A DNA stretch of 64,000 nt from Oscillospiraceae bacterium. Lineage in GTDB: Bacteria > Bacillota > Clostridia > Oscillospirales > Ruminococcaceae. Made by a program: the position numbers and the translations under genes. How positions within the stretch are numbered: position 1 is the first letter of the stretch; each line of letters begins with the position of its first letter. This document shows, piece by piece, positions 36,888-45,392 of this stretch. The stretch is taken from positions 29,135-93,134 of the forward strand of contig JAGBCL010000108.1 of the NCBI GenBank assembly GCA_018110825.1, in the 5' to 3' direction. The notes beneath the pieces were generated by a model that saw only the letters and a program-made list of their open reading frames with translations, was not told where the DNA came from and made no database searches.

Positions 36888-38987
36888 TTACTCTTCATCA
36901 GTTTCATATATTCCATTCTTCGCAAGAGCCGCCTTCAGCTCCTCAGGAGAATACACAATCGGGTCGGCAGGCTCATAATTTTCATCATAATAAGCCTCAA
37001 TAATCTGCCTTATCATAAACTTGGAATATTCACCATGCTCAATAAATCCCGAAAACGCAATTACGGGGTCATCGGCAGGATAAAATCCGATAAATGCCGA
37101 ACCCGTATCCTCTGCTGTTCTCATCTGAGGAGTACCTGTTTTGATTGCTGCCTGCTCTGGAAGTTCGGAAAGGAGGTAAGGTGTATAGTAATCCGAAACT
37201 TTCGGATAGCTGTACGGAACGAAATCCGCTGCCTGCTCCATACCCTGAATTATAAGGTCAAAAGTTTCTCCCGTTTTATCAGGAATTGTTGAAACAATCT
37301 CAGGCTGTGTTTTCCATACAAGACTTTCCATATTATATGTGTGAACGCTGTCAACAAGGTACGGTTTATAGCGTACGCCTCTGTTAGCAAGGGTGCCCGC
37401 CTGAACAGCCATCTGTAGCGGGGTAACACTGGTTTCCGATTGTCCGATTGCAACCTGTACAATAAGGCCTGCCTGCCAATCCATATTAAGCTCAAAAATC
37501 GAGTCAGGGTTGGCAATTCGTCCCGTATAGCCGCCTGTTTCAAGTCCCAGGTCAGTACCAAGGCCGTACATATTTGCATATTCAGTAAGGATATCAGGGC
37601 CCATAAGTCTGCCCAGTTCGTAAAAGAATATATTGCAGGATTTTTCAATTGCTGTAACTACATTTATTCTTCCGTGCCAGCCCGTACATTTCGGCTTGTA
37701 GTCATCCCAGTAAGTGTAGACGTTGTTGCATACAATACAGGTATCTCCACCGTTCAGGAAACCTTCATTGAGTGCAGCTGTTGCTGTAACTGTCTTAAAG
37801 GTTGAACCAGGACGGTAAAGACCGTGAGTAACACGGTTTGTCAGCGGGCCGTTTTCACCATTGACAATGGAAGCATAATCCGTAAGGTAATCATTTATAT
37901 CGTAAGTCGGAGAGGTTGCCGCAGCAAGAAGCGCACCTGTCTTTGCGTCAAGCACAACTATTGCCCCTGCATCTGCCTCATATCCTTTTCTGTCCTTGTG
38001 AGTCTGATTGTTAAGCCAAAGAATATGATTTTCGAGGATTTCCTGAACATCACGCTGATACTCCGAATCAATCGTGAGCTGAACAGTATTTCCAGGTACA
38101 GCGTCCTGAGTAACGATATCTGAAACCACAACACCGCTCATCAGTTCAAGCGTACGGGTACCCTTGTCGCCGCGGAGTTCGTCCTCCATAGCCTTTTCAA
38201 TACCTGACTTGCCGATTACATCATTGAGAGCGTAGCCCTCATCACGTTTCAGCTCATATTCCTCGGCATTGATTGAACCGATTGTACCGATAAGATGCGG
38301 TGCAACATCACCTGCCACATAGATGCGGACAGCTTCCTCGATAATATCCATACCTTCAAGAGTATATGCGGCCTCTTTGAGCTTTACGACCGTATCCATC
38401 GGAATATCCTCAGCATAGGTGTAACGATTGGAAAGCGAAAAGCTTCTCATTATCATTTCATAACGCACACCTGCGATAATACGTTTCTGCTCATCGGTAT
38501 AGCTTTCATCGATTTCATACTGCTTATACATTTCAATCAGGCAGTCCTCGGCAGTTGCATAATGCTGAACACCAATGGTTTTTCTCAGTTTTACAATATC
38601 ACTGTCGCGTGCTTCAAGGTATTCATATGGCTTATCCATTGTAATCGGCAAGGTGTCAATCCACTCTACGCCGTCCTCATCAAGGATTTCCGCAATACCG
38701 CAGATAATACGGTTCATTTCCGCCTTGTCACTCGGAAAGAAAGCCTTTTCAATTACAACATTGAAACCTGTCTTATTGCTTACTATCTCGTTGCCGTTTA
38801 TATCGACAATTTCACCTCTCGGAGAGGAAATAACCTGACTTGCCTGACTTGTTGTCTTTGACCTTTCAAGGTATTCCGCACCGTCAACAATCTGAATTTT
38901 CATCAGGTCAATTGCACACAATGCAAACATTGCAAGAATTACAACAAAAAAGAAAACTGCTCTTAATCGCTCAAAAATTTTATTCAA
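36888..38987 (-). CDS. mrdA: Penicillin-binding protein 2 (elongasome transpeptidase)
   Basis: 699 residues from a TTG at 38987 with GGGAGGG about 8 nt before it; the longer frame to 39041 crosses the ribosome site and an intergenic repeat. After a short cytoplasmic tail comes one membrane helix (about 8-29), a class B dimerisation domain, and the transpeptidase domain with SxxK STFK (Ser395), SxN SCN (about 450) and KTG (about 616). With MreB, MreC and MreD it builds side-wall peptidoglycan. It lies 123 nt after mreD. No convincing terminator was found in 36795-36887. Confidence 0.94.
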   Translation of the reverse strand: MNKIFERLRAVFFFVVILAMFALCAIDLMKIQIVDGAEYLERSKTTSQASQVISSPRGEIVDINGNEIVSNKTGFNVVIEKAFFPSDKAEMNRIICGIAEILDEDGVEWIDTLPITMDKPYEYLEARDSDIVKLRKTIGVQHYATAEDCLIEMYKQYEIDESYTDEQKRIIAGVRYEMIMRSFSLSNRYTYAEDIPMDTVVKLKEAAYTLEGMDIIEEAVRIYVAGDVAPHLIGTIGSINAEEYELKRDEGYALNDVIGKSGIEKAMEDELRGDKGTRTLELMSGVVVSDIVTQDAVPGNTVQLTIDSEYQRDVQEILENHILWLNNQTHKDRKGYEADAGAIVVLDAKTGALLAAATSPTYDINDYLTDYASIVNGENGPLTNRVTHGLYRPGSTFKTVTATAALNEGFLNGGDTCIVCNNVYTYWDDYKPKCTGWHGRINVVTAIEKSCNIFFYELGRLMGPDILTEYANMYGLGTDLGLETGGYTGRIANPDSIFELNMDWQAGLIVQVAIGQSETSVTPLQMAVQAGTLANRGVRYKPYLVDSVHTYNMESLVWKTQPEIVSTIPDKTGETFDLIIQGMEQAADFVPYSYPKVSDYYTPYLLSELPEQAAIKTGTPQMRTAEDTGSAFIGFYPADDPVIAFSGFIEHGEYSKFMIRQIIEAYYDENYEPADPIVYSPEELKAALAKNGIYETDEE

Positions 38988-39009
38988 AGTTATCCCTCCC
39001 TCTTTGAAA

Positions 39010-39031
39010 ATTATGAATTCGGAATGCGGAA
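39010..39031. repeat. GAATTCGGAATGCGGAAT repeat copy
   Basis: Between mreD and mrdA, a copy of the sequence found after groEL at 25893-25925. It lies just upstream of the TTG start of the PBP2 gene. Confidence 0.45.
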
Positions 39032-39110
39032 TTATATTCAACAGTCAAACCCAAGAGTTTTTCGCATAGCGGAAAACTCGGAACTGAAAAAATGCACAGC
39101 ATTTTTCAGT

Positions 39111-39677
39111 TTACTCTCTGACGATGTCATCGGACTTTTCCTCAATGTAATTTTCTACTATTACGCCGAATTTCTTCACGAGAAATCTTATCAGAAAGAA
39201 AAACGGCAAAACAGCTATTGCTGTATAAATCATAACCGGCAGGAATCTGTCAAGGAAAATCTGTCCGCCCTTATCGTACTCCCATATTGCATAAAAGAAA
39301 AAGTAATGGAGCACGCCCTGAATAACAGCTGCTGCCGCATTGAGCATGATGATGTTCAAAATATGTCTGCGCATAAAGAAATGAAACAGCAATGATGTTC
39401 CAAGACAGCACCATAGCATTGCAATTCCACTGAAACCGATAAGTGTACCCTGTGCGGTGTCCAGAAGCAGACCTGCGGCACAGCCTATAACCGCTGAATC
39501 GAAAGGCTCTTCATACATTGCGATACACATTACAATCGGAATAACGAAAAGCGGCGTTCTGAGAGTCAGCGGCGCCGTTGTCATATATATATAGGAAACC
39601 GCCAGAAGCAGTCCGTAGATGCACCATCTTATGACGGAATTCCTTTTTTCCTTCTTTCGTTTTAAATCAATATTCAT
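39111..39677 (-). CDS. mreD: Rod-shape determining protein MreD
   Basis: 188 residues with about five membrane helices, starting with a basic N-terminus (MNIDLKRKKEKRNSV). The helix GCAAGLLLDTAQGTLIGFSG carries the family's LxxD-G-G pattern. The start is the ATG at 39677, 14 nt past the mreC stop; the frame's extension overlaps mreC. MreD is part of the membrane elongasome. No strong ribosome site is seen, suggesting translational coupling to mreC. Confidence 0.9.
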   Translation of the reverse strand: MNIDLKRKKEKRNSVIRWCIYGLLLAVSYIYMTTAPLTLRTPLFVIPIVMCIAMYEEPFDSAVIGCAAGLLLDTAQGTLIGFSGIAMLWCCLGTSLLFHFFMRRHILNIIMLNAAAAVIQGVLHYFFFYAIWEYDKGGQIFLDRFLPVMIYTAIAVLPFFFLIRFLVKKFGVIVENYIEEKSDDIVRE

Positions 39678-39690
39678 CGGACAACACCAT

Positions 39691-40557
39691 TTATTCCGCT
39701 TCCGTTTCCTCGTCAGCACCGCCCTGACCGTTGAAGCTTGTAATAACAAAAACAGTTGATACGTCATCGGGATTTATCGCAGGCTTGATAACAGCATACT
39801 GTGAAAGACCGCTGTCCTCCATACCGAACTCCTCAATCGTGCCGAGAAGTTGATTTGCGGGGAAGGTTTCGCTTCCCGATGTAACAATTATGTCACCAAC
39901 CTTAAGGTCAGCGGTTTTGCTGATGTAATTCATACGGCAGAAGCCTTCCTCGGTAAGCTCGTAGTCACCTTCGATAATTCCCGTAGCCTTTGAGCGGACA
40001 ATAGTTGCACCAACCGCAGTTTTCGGGGAATAAAGTGTACGCACCTTGCTTGTGCTTCGTGACACGTCATAGCAGATTCCCACAAGACCTGACGAAGTTA
40101 TAACAGGGTCATAAGGTGCAATTCCGTCATCACTTCCCTTGTCAATCGTAAATGAATGATAAGGGTCGTTTGTTGTACGGGCGATAACCGTGCACGGAGG
40201 AGAAAACTGATAATCATTGTATTCCTCTTTAAGTCCCAGCAGTACACGAAGCTGTTCATTCTCACGTGTAACCTGGTCATAGTCGATGATATCGTTGTAG
40301 ACCTCGTTGAGTTTTTCTTTAAGTTCAATGTTTTCTTTGTAGTACTTTTCAGCATTGAACATCATATCAAGGGTAGATGTAACCTTATTTGAAATATTGG
40401 TAGAGAGTCTTTGAAACGGTTCAAATATAATACCGAACACAGAAGAACTGTCAGAAGCGTAGCCGCCCGTTGTAACGGAATAAATCATAATGCCCACAAT
40501 TACCGCCATAACAGCAACAAGCACCTTGAACTTGGTTGTTCTGAAAAAGTCCTTCAT
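39691..40557 (-). CDS. mreC: Cell-shape protein MreC
   Basis: 288 residues: a cytoplasmic start, one membrane helix (about 11-28), a coiled coil (about 68-105), and a beta-barrel extracytoplasmic domain (TVIARTTNDPYHSFTIDKGSD, SSGLVGICYDVS). It links MreB inside with penicillin-binding proteins outside. AAAGGAAAGGAG precedes the ATG. An acidic tail (GGADEETEAE) ends the protein. It lies between the 28-residue peptide gene and mreD. Confidence 0.95.
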   Translation of the reverse strand: MKDFFRTTKFKVLVAVMAVIVGIMIYSVTTGGYASDSSSVFGIIFEPFQRLSTNISNKVTSTLDMMFNAEKYYKENIELKEKLNEVYNDIIDYDQVTRENEQLRVLLGLKEEYNDYQFSPPCTVIARTTNDPYHSFTIDKGSDDGIAPYDPVITSSGLVGICYDVSRSTSKVRTLYSPKTAVGATIVRSKATGIIEGDYELTEEGFCRMNYISKTADLKVGDIIVTSGSETFPANQLLGTIEEFGMEDSGLSQYAVIKPAINPDDVSTVFVITSFNGQGGADEETEAE

Positions 40558-40584
40558 AAAGCTCTCTCCTTTCCTTTAAAATAA

Positions 40585-40671
40585 TTACGCCCAGATTATA
40601 AGCACCACCGCAGGAACAAGCATACATATTACACAAATAATCTGTGCCGCTGTAATCATAAATCCGTCCAT
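40585..40671 (-). CDS. 28-residue single-pass membrane peptide between mreB and mreC
   Basis: A minus-strand ATG at 40671 opens a 28-codon frame ending in TAA at 40585, 27 nt before mreC. GAGGTG lies about 8 nt before the ATG. The product begins MDGFMITAAQII and continues as an almost unbroken hydrophobic helix ending IIWA, so it is predicted to be a membrane-embedded peptide with a tiny acidic N-terminus. Its ribosome site, spacing and place inside the mre operon argue for translation. Chance is possible for so short a frame. Function unknown; an elongasome modulator is a guess from context. Confidence 0.6.
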   Translation of the reverse strand: MDGFMITAAQIICVICMLVPAVVLIIWA

Positions 40672-40686
40672 AGCTTATACACCTCG

Positions 40687-40749
40687 AACTTGAAAGCAGG
40701 TTTTCAATTTGCTTTCAAGTTGAAAAGGGCGAACAGCCATAGTTCGCCC
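40687..40749 (-). terminator. Two hairpins after mreB
   Basis: Minus strand, in order: GGGCGAAC (40742-40749 side) with GTTCGCCC, 8 bp, followed by TTTTC, then AACTTGAAAGCA with TGCTTTCAAGTT, 12 bp with an 11-nt loop (40687-40721). The first resembles a terminator and may reduce transcription between mreB and the rest of the operon. Confidence 0.65.
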
Positions 40750-40769
40750 GTAAATGTTGAAAATTATGA

Positions 40770-41786
40770 TTAATAATATTTAGAGTCGTCGTTGAGAACC
40801 TCACGGAGCTTGTCGATTTCTTCAAGCACCTTGCCTGTACCGTCAGCAACACAGTCAAGAGGTGAATCAGCAACGTAAACAGGCATACCTGTTTCCTTGT
40901 TGATAAGCTTGTCAAGACCTCTGATGTTTGCACCGCCGCCTGCAAGTGTGATACCCTGGTCGATGATATCAGCCGCAAGTTCAGGTGGTGTCTTTTCAAG
41001 AGTAACCTTGATTGCCTCGATTACTGTAGCAAGGGATTCTGCAAGTGCCTCACGGATTTCAGCAGAAGTTACAACGATATTCTCAGGAAGACCGTTGAGA
41101 AGGTTACGTCCCTTGATTTCCATTTCAGTTTCCTGTTCCATAGGGAAAGCGGAGCCGATTGCAATCTTTACATTTTCAGCTGTACGCTCACCAATGAGGA
41201 GGTTATACTTCTTCTTGATATAGTTAATGATTGCAGCGTCAAAAGCATCACCTGCACAGCGAACGGAACGGGAAGTTACAATACCGCCGAGAGAAATAAC
41301 CGCAACTTCGGAAGTACCGCCGCCGATATCTACAATCATAGAACCCTGCGGTTCAGAAACAGGAAGACCTGCACCGATTGCAGCAGCCATAGGTTCTTCG
41401 ATGACATTAACTCTCTTTGCGCCTGCGTTTTCAGCAGCTTCCTTTACAGCACGTCTTTCAACAGCTGTTACACCTGATGGAATACAGATTACAACATGAG
41501 CCTTGGAGAAGAGAGAACCCTTGAGAGCCTTCTTGATAAATTCCTGAAGCATGGTTGTGGTAATTTCAAAGTCAGCGATAACGCCGTCCTTAAGAGGTCT
41601 TACAGCAACAATAGAACCGGGAGTACGTCCGATAACATCCTTAGCTTCCTGACCAACATACTTTGCACGGTCAGTTCTTGTATCAACAGCAACAACGGAA
41701 GGTTCACGGATAATAATGCCCTTGCCTCTCATATAAACCAGAGTATTCGCAGTACCGAGGTCGATACCGATTTCTTTTGTAAACAT
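40770..41786 (-). CDS. mreB: Actin-like cell-shape protein MreB
   Basis: 338 residues. Phosphate-1 GIDLGTANT (7-15), phosphate-2 [10 protein letters not shown] (about 160), and the adenosine motif [10 protein letters not shown] are present. The N-terminal MFTKEIG is short, as in Gram-positive MreB. It forms membrane filaments that position side-wall synthesis. First gene of the mre cluster with its own promoter; AAAGGAT lies upstream of the ATG. Confidence 0.97.
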   Translation of the reverse strand: MFTKEIGIDLGTANTLVYMRGKGIIIREPSVVAVDTRTDRAKYVGQEAKDVIGRTPGSIVAVRPLKDGVIADFEITTTMLQEFIKKALKGSLFSKAHVVICIPSGVTAVERRAVKEAAENAGAKRVNVIEEPMAAAIGAGLPVSEPQGSMIVDIGGGTSEVAVISLGGIVTSRSVRCAGDAFDAAIINYIKKKYNLLIGERTAENVKIAIGSAFPMEQETEMEIKGRNLLNGLPENIVVTSAEIREALAESLATVIEAIKVTLEKTPPELAADIIDQGITLAGGGANIRGLDKLINKETGMPVYVADSPLDCVADGTGKVLEEIDKLREVLNDDSKYY

Positions 41787-41849
41787 CTTAAAACAATCCT
41801 TTCTGACGATTTATTTAAACAAAATCAATTTGAAAAATGCTACCTTAAT

Positions 41850-41878
41850 ATTATATCACTTTAAAGCACGGTCTACAA
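41850..41878 (-). promoter_or_regulatory. mreB promoter
   Basis: Minus-strand TTGTAG (41873-41878), 17 nt, TATAAT (41850-41855). Confidence 0.75.
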
Positions 41879-41930
41879 GTAATTTTTCAATTTTTTCACC
41901 AATTTGTAAATTTTGTTTTTTTGAGTGAAA

Positions 41931-41954
41931 AAAGCACGGATAAAACCGTGCTTT
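41931..41954 (-). terminator. Terminator after the DUF4321 gene
   Basis: Minus-strand stem AAAGCACGG (41946-41954) with CCGTGCTTT (41931-41939), then a T6 tract. It separates the zapA/U32/DUF4321 operon from mreB. Confidence 0.88.
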
Positions 41955-41969
41955 TCGTGCAATTTTTCG

Positions 41970-42060
41970 TTATGGAATGAGAAATTAGGAATGAGGAAAG
42001 TGGAAAGTGGAATTGTATACGTTACATCAAAACTTGTCAATTCATCATTTCACATTCCAC
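41970..42060. repeat. Imperfect inverted-repeat element
   Basis: Sequence rich in GGAATGAGAAAT, GAATGAGGAAAGTGG and AGTGGAATTG on the left, with complementary TTCACATTCCACTTTT on the right. It closely resembles the element at 14140-14222 in composition and arm sequence. Confidence 0.5.
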
Positions 42061-42070
42061 TTTTAACATT

Positions 42071-42346
42071 TTATAATCCTTTACAGGTCTTGTTATAAAT
42101 CAGAAGTGAAGCAATAATACAGATAATCTGTGCCGTATTTACTGTCAGTGAGAAGCCGAAGGCAACCTTGAACACGATTAAATCCAGCACCAGCGGTGAA
42201 GCCGTGTCGAGTCCCACAGACATTGAATAAGCCAGCCACGAAAGGAAGGAAACACCCTCGCATAGTCTGCCGAGAATTGTTCCCAGCACAATTCCTGCCA
42301 GAAGGAACATCAGAAATGCAATCGTTCTTTTAAAATCCTTAGCCAT
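42071..42346 (-). CDS. Small membrane protein, DUF4321-like
   Basis: 91 residues with two to three hydrophobic segments (about 8-28, 48-65 and 68-88) and the GIVLGTILGRL start typical of the DUF4321 family, small Clostridia membrane proteins near cell-shape genes. AAAGGA precedes the ATG. It lies 17 nt after the U32 gene, so it is the third gene of the zapA operon. Function unknown. Confidence 0.7.
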   Translation of the reverse strand: MAKDFKRTIAFLMFLLAGIVLGTILGRLCEGVSFLSWLAYSMSVGLDTASPLVLDLIVFKVAFGFSLTVNTAQIICIIASLLIYNKTCKGL

Positions 42347-42362
42347 TTAACCAATTCCTTTC

Positions 42363-44399
42363 CTATTCAATGCCTCTGTAGTAAAGTCCCCGTGTAAAGC
42401 CGCCGTCAGAAAGCTTTCTTCCCTCCCTGTAACAGCTTATCACACGTTTTACCTCTGCAGCTGTTTCATCGGTAAAATCAAGCAGCACAAAATCGGCACA
42501 GATTTCGTCCATTCTGTCGCTCATCATCAGCAAATCGCTGTTGAGAATTTCGGTTGAAATTCCGTCACACTTCACCCTGAACTCACGTCCTGTTCTGTCA
42601 GTAAGCTTACCTGTGCAGTTCTTGCAGCTTCCAACTGCCTGCTTTACGGGACAATTTCTCGTCAGCATAAGCGGCAGATATCCGTAGCCGATTATCCCCA
42701 CAGGAATGTTGCCGCAGATTTTAGGAAGCTGTGAAACCTTCATTTCAAAGCTTGCAGTAACATCTGCAAGTCCCAGCTGTCGTGCCGTTTCCACGGAATA
42801 GGGGCTTACAACGTTCAGTCCGAAACCGCCGTGCAGAGTAAATTCAAGCGCCTTGCCAAGCTGAACGTGTGCAAGGTTAGTGCAAAGGATATGCGTAAAT
42901 CCGTTTTGCTTTACAACTTCAAGCTGTTTTATCAACTTGTTTTCATCATCAACAAATCTCGGAAGTTCTACTATTATATTTTCCGCCGCCTGCACCTTGC
43001 CGCAAAGCTTTAACGGTACAACAATTTCGTCAGCATCCGTCGCACCTGCAAGCTGTTCAGCATCGGAAACCTTCACGCGGATTTTCGCAGGATAACGGTT
43101 TTCTCGTTTGAAGCCAAGGTCAACCTCGCAGATATGCTGTTTTGGCTTTGCCGCTTCAATTCGTTCCGCATCCATTTTTTCAACCGCTTCACGTCGCAAA
43201 GCGTTGATTGCAGACGCCGGCAACATTAACCCATCGTCAATTTCAGTATAAATATTACCAATAGTATAAACTGTATCACCCAATTTATCAAGCTGACGGG
43301 CGATATAATCCTTATCGGCAGGACGATTTTTCGCAGCTTCGGGAACAGTACCCTCCGCCGTAACCGTTATTCCTCCGCAGGTCATTTCAAGCTGTGACGG
43401 CTTACCGCTTTTTATATATGCACAAAAGTCGGCAGTTGCCGCCTTTGTTTCTTTTCTGTATTTTTCACGCAATTCAGGCAGAACAGCTTCCGCCGAAACC
43501 ACGTCCTCTTTTCTTCGGTAACCGAACATTTCCGTGCCAAGCTTTCCTGTAAGATAACCGTCTGTAAAGCCGCTTCGTGAGAAAACAGCTTTCAGTGTGT
43601 CAAGGTCAGGGTTGTTTCCGTCCAATGCTGCACGGCAAGCCGTTACTGCCGCCGCAACATATTCAGCACGTTTCATACGTCCCTCTATTTTCAACGATGC
43701 AATACCGATTTCGGTCAGCTTGTCAATCTGAGGAATTCCGCATAAATCCTTTAATGACAAGTCATAGCGTTCCTTGCCGCCAGTTGCAGAAAACGGAAGT
43801 CTGCAAGCCTGGGCACACATTCCCCTGTTTGCACTTCGTGAACCAATCATCGCACTCATAAAGCATTGTCCCGAAACGGACATGCAAAGTGCACCGTGCA
43901 CGAAAGCCTCAATTTCGATACCCGTATTGGTCATTTCTTTCAGTTGTTCAAGGGACAGTTCCCTCGCCGCAACAACTCTTGAAAATCCCATTTCTTTTGC
44001 AAGCCGTGCACCCTCAGGAGTATGAATGGTCATCTGTGTTGAAGTGTTCAGCTTCATATCGGGAAGCATTTCACGAAGCAATCTTGCCGCACCGATATCC
44101 TGCACGATAAGACCGTCAGCACCCATTTCCGCAGAGCGTTTTGCTGCCGCAAGAAAATCCTTCATTTCCTCCGCAAACACAACCGTATTCATTGCACGGT
44201 ACACCTTTACGCCGTGCAGATGACAATATTCAATCGCCTGTGCAAGCTCATCATCGTTAAAGTTTGTTGCATTTGCACGTGCAGAAAATTTTGCTCCGCC
44301 GACATATACCGCATCAGCACCGCACCTTACCGCTGCATAAATGCTTTCCATGCTTCCCGCAGGAGCGAGAAGCTCAGGTTTGTTTAAAAGTCCCTTCAT
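42363..44399 (-). CDS. U32-family protein, RlhA-like RNA hydroxylation type
   Basis: 678 residues. The N-terminal TIM barrel starts with ELLAPAGSMESIYAAVRCGADAVY; the cysteine-rich signature EAFVHGALCMSVSGQCFMS followed by MCAQACR, plus later CPVKQAVGSCKNC, supplies the four-Cys iron-sulfur site. LKIEGRMKRAEY is the family hallmark. A C-terminal DUF3656-type extension is present. Members include RlhA (23S rRNA C2501) and TrhP (tRNA), both RNA hydroxylation factors; older annotations call them collagenases. Its start overlaps the zapA stop by 4 nt, so they are translationally coupled. Which RNA is modified is not certain. Confidence 0.9.
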   Translation of the reverse strand: MKGLLNKPELLAPAGSMESIYAAVRCGADAVYVGGAKFSARANATNFNDDELAQAIEYCHLHGVKVYRAMNTVVFAEEMKDFLAAAKRSAEMGADGLIVQDIGAARLLREMLPDMKLNTSTQMTIHTPEGARLAKEMGFSRVVAARELSLEQLKEMTNTGIEIEAFVHGALCMSVSGQCFMSAMIGSRSANRGMCAQACRLPFSATGGKERYDLSLKDLCGIPQIDKLTEIGIASLKIEGRMKRAEYVAAAVTACRAALDGNNPDLDTLKAVFSRSGFTDGYLTGKLGTEMFGYRRKEDVVSAEAVLPELREKYRKETKAATADFCAYIKSGKPSQLEMTCGGITVTAEGTVPEAAKNRPADKDYIARQLDKLGDTVYTIGNIYTEIDDGLMLPASAINALRREAVEKMDAERIEAAKPKQHICEVDLGFKRENRYPAKIRVKVSDAEQLAGATDADEIVVPLKLCGKVQAAENIIVELPRFVDDENKLIKQLEVVKQNGFTHILCTNLAHVQLGKALEFTLHGGFGLNVVSPYSVETARQLGLADVTASFEMKVSQLPKICGNIPVGIIGYGYLPLMLTRNCPVKQAVGSCKNCTGKLTDRTGREFRVKCDGISTEILNSDLLMMSDRMDEICADFVLLDFTDETAAEVKRVISCYREGRKLSDGGFTRGLYYRGIE

Positions 44400-44791
44400 T
44401 TCTTCACGCTGTCGAGAGTAAGCTGTTCATCAATATCAGACTTCATTTTCTTTATCTGAAGCTCATTTTCCAGTGCAGAAATTCTTGCAAGGAGAGCCTT
44501 TTCGTTCTTAACTGCCTCATCACGTTCAAGTCTTGCCTGACAAGCATCATCAACGTATTCCTTAATCTGAGTACGGATATTGTCGATACTGTCATTAGCT
44601 TTCTGTGCTTCATCAAATGCCTGAAGAGCAACAAGAATTGCTGCAGACTGGACAGAAATATTATCTGCAGAAGCCGCCATTCTGTAGATTTCTGTATCAA
44701 CCTTTTTTGCAAGACCAATAAAATAGCTTGGTGCATCATCAGTTTTCAGACTGAATTCTTTGCCGCAGATGGTAACCTTAACCTTATTCAT
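44396..44791 (-). CDS. zapA: Cell division protein ZapA
   Basis: 131 residues from the ATG at 44791 (GGAG and GAGG upstream). The N-terminal domain (KVKVTICGKEFSLKTDD) and the long C-terminal coiled coil (KNEKALLARISALENELQIKK) match ZapA, which cross-links FtsZ filaments. The frame extends upstream, but the region between is leader. Head of the operon with the U32 protein and DUF4321, the arrangement seen in many Clostridia. Confidence 0.88.
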   Translation of the reverse strand: MNKVKVTICGKEFSLKTDDAPSYFIGLAKKVDTEIYRMAASADNISVQSAAILVALQAFDEAQKANDSIDNIRTQIKEYVDDACQARLERDEAVKNEKALLARISALENELQIKKMKSDIDEQLTLDSVKK

Positions 44792-44828
44792 ATAACCTCG
44801 CTCCTTAAAAAAATTACTAATCACATTA

Positions 44829-44857
44829 ATTATAACTTATTTTCCGACACATTTCAA
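44829..44857 (-). promoter_or_regulatory. zapA operon promoter
   Basis: Minus-strand TTGAAA (44852-44857), 17 nt, TATAAT (44829-44834). Confidence 0.8.
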
Positions 44858-44869
44858 GTATATTCTTCA

Positions 44870-45060
44870 CAAAAAGAAAGTGGCTCTGCCTTAGGGGTAA
44901 AGGCAGAGCCGAAGATCATGATATAGGATTATTGGGGGTTTCCATAAGCTGTAGGGGTAAACAGCTTATGGCGGTCTTTTATATGGTTTTCACCTGACAG
45001 ACTTGCGGGGTAACAAGTCTGCATATAAAAGCTTTTGGGGGATTAGTACTCTTGTTGAGT
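44870..45060 (-). ncRNA. Candidate small RNA with five exposed C-tracts
   Basis: On the minus strand this gene-free stretch contains, in order: a GTACTC/GAGTAC hairpin (45046-45062), CCCCC (45037-45041), a 10-bp stem CTTTTATATG/CATATAAAAG enclosing an 8-bp hairpin with loop TTACCCCG (44976-45031), an 11-bp hairpin with loop TTACCCCT (44942-44971), CCCCC (44934-44938), and an 11-bp GC-rich hairpin with loop TACCCCT (44882-44910) followed by CTTTCTTTTT, which looks like its terminator. The C-tracts sit in loops or between stems, the layout of antisense RNAs that pair with G-rich ribosome sites. No open frame explains it. Strand choice is inferred from the promoter and terminator. Confidence 0.6.
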
Positions 45061-45063
45061 ACA

Positions 45064-45091
45064 GTTATATAATAACCCCTTTTTGTGTAAA
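45064..45091 (-). promoter_or_regulatory. Candidate promoter for the small RNA
   Basis: Minus-strand TTTACA (45086-45091), 16 nt, TATAAC (45064-45069), placing the RNA start at about 45057. Confidence 0.5.
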
Positions 45092-45213
45092 TCATGTGAA
45101 AAGACGTTGAAATGCATACGAAAAAATCAATTCTTTTTATCACCAAATCTTTCTGCATAATTTCGTCAGTCTGATGTAAAGTTCCAAAAACTAACCGTAT
45201 AATTATACGAGAT

Positions 45214-45321
45214 GTTGAAAAAACGGTTGAAAACGTTGGAAACATACATTTCTGTGGAAATTTTACCCTCGAAAACACGTTGTTTCAACATGCTTTTCAA
45301 CATTTTCAACTTGTTTTCAAC
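45214..45321. repeat. Cluster of GTTGAAA/TTTCAAC repeats
   Basis: Two forward GTTGAAA copies (45214, 45226) and a variant GTTGGAAA, then four TTTCAAC copies at 45283, 45295, 45304 and 45315, spaced 12, 9 and 11 nt. A 14-bp palindrome CGTATAATTATACG precedes them at 45196-45209. No gene is present in 45092-45352. It may be a protein-binding array. Confidence 0.55.
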
Positions 45322-45352
45322 ATTCACAATGTTAAAAACGGAAAGCATTAAC

Positions 45353-45385
45353 AAAAAAGCCATTCCCGAAATGGAAATGGCTTTT
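45353..45385 (-). terminator. Terminator after the M23 peptidase gene
   Basis: Minus-strand stem AAAAGCCATT (45376-45385) with AATGGCTTTT (45355-45364), followed by a T6 tract, 8 nt past the stop codon. Confidence 0.9.
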
Positions 45386-45392
45386 CTTACTA

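Noticed and set aside
44870-45084. Plus-strand reading of the candidate RNA, with GGGG loops and a GGGG/CCCC outer stem before T5
   Set aside because: The outer stem could be a terminator, but I find no good plus-strand promoter, and C-rich loops make more functional sense. It is not fully excluded.
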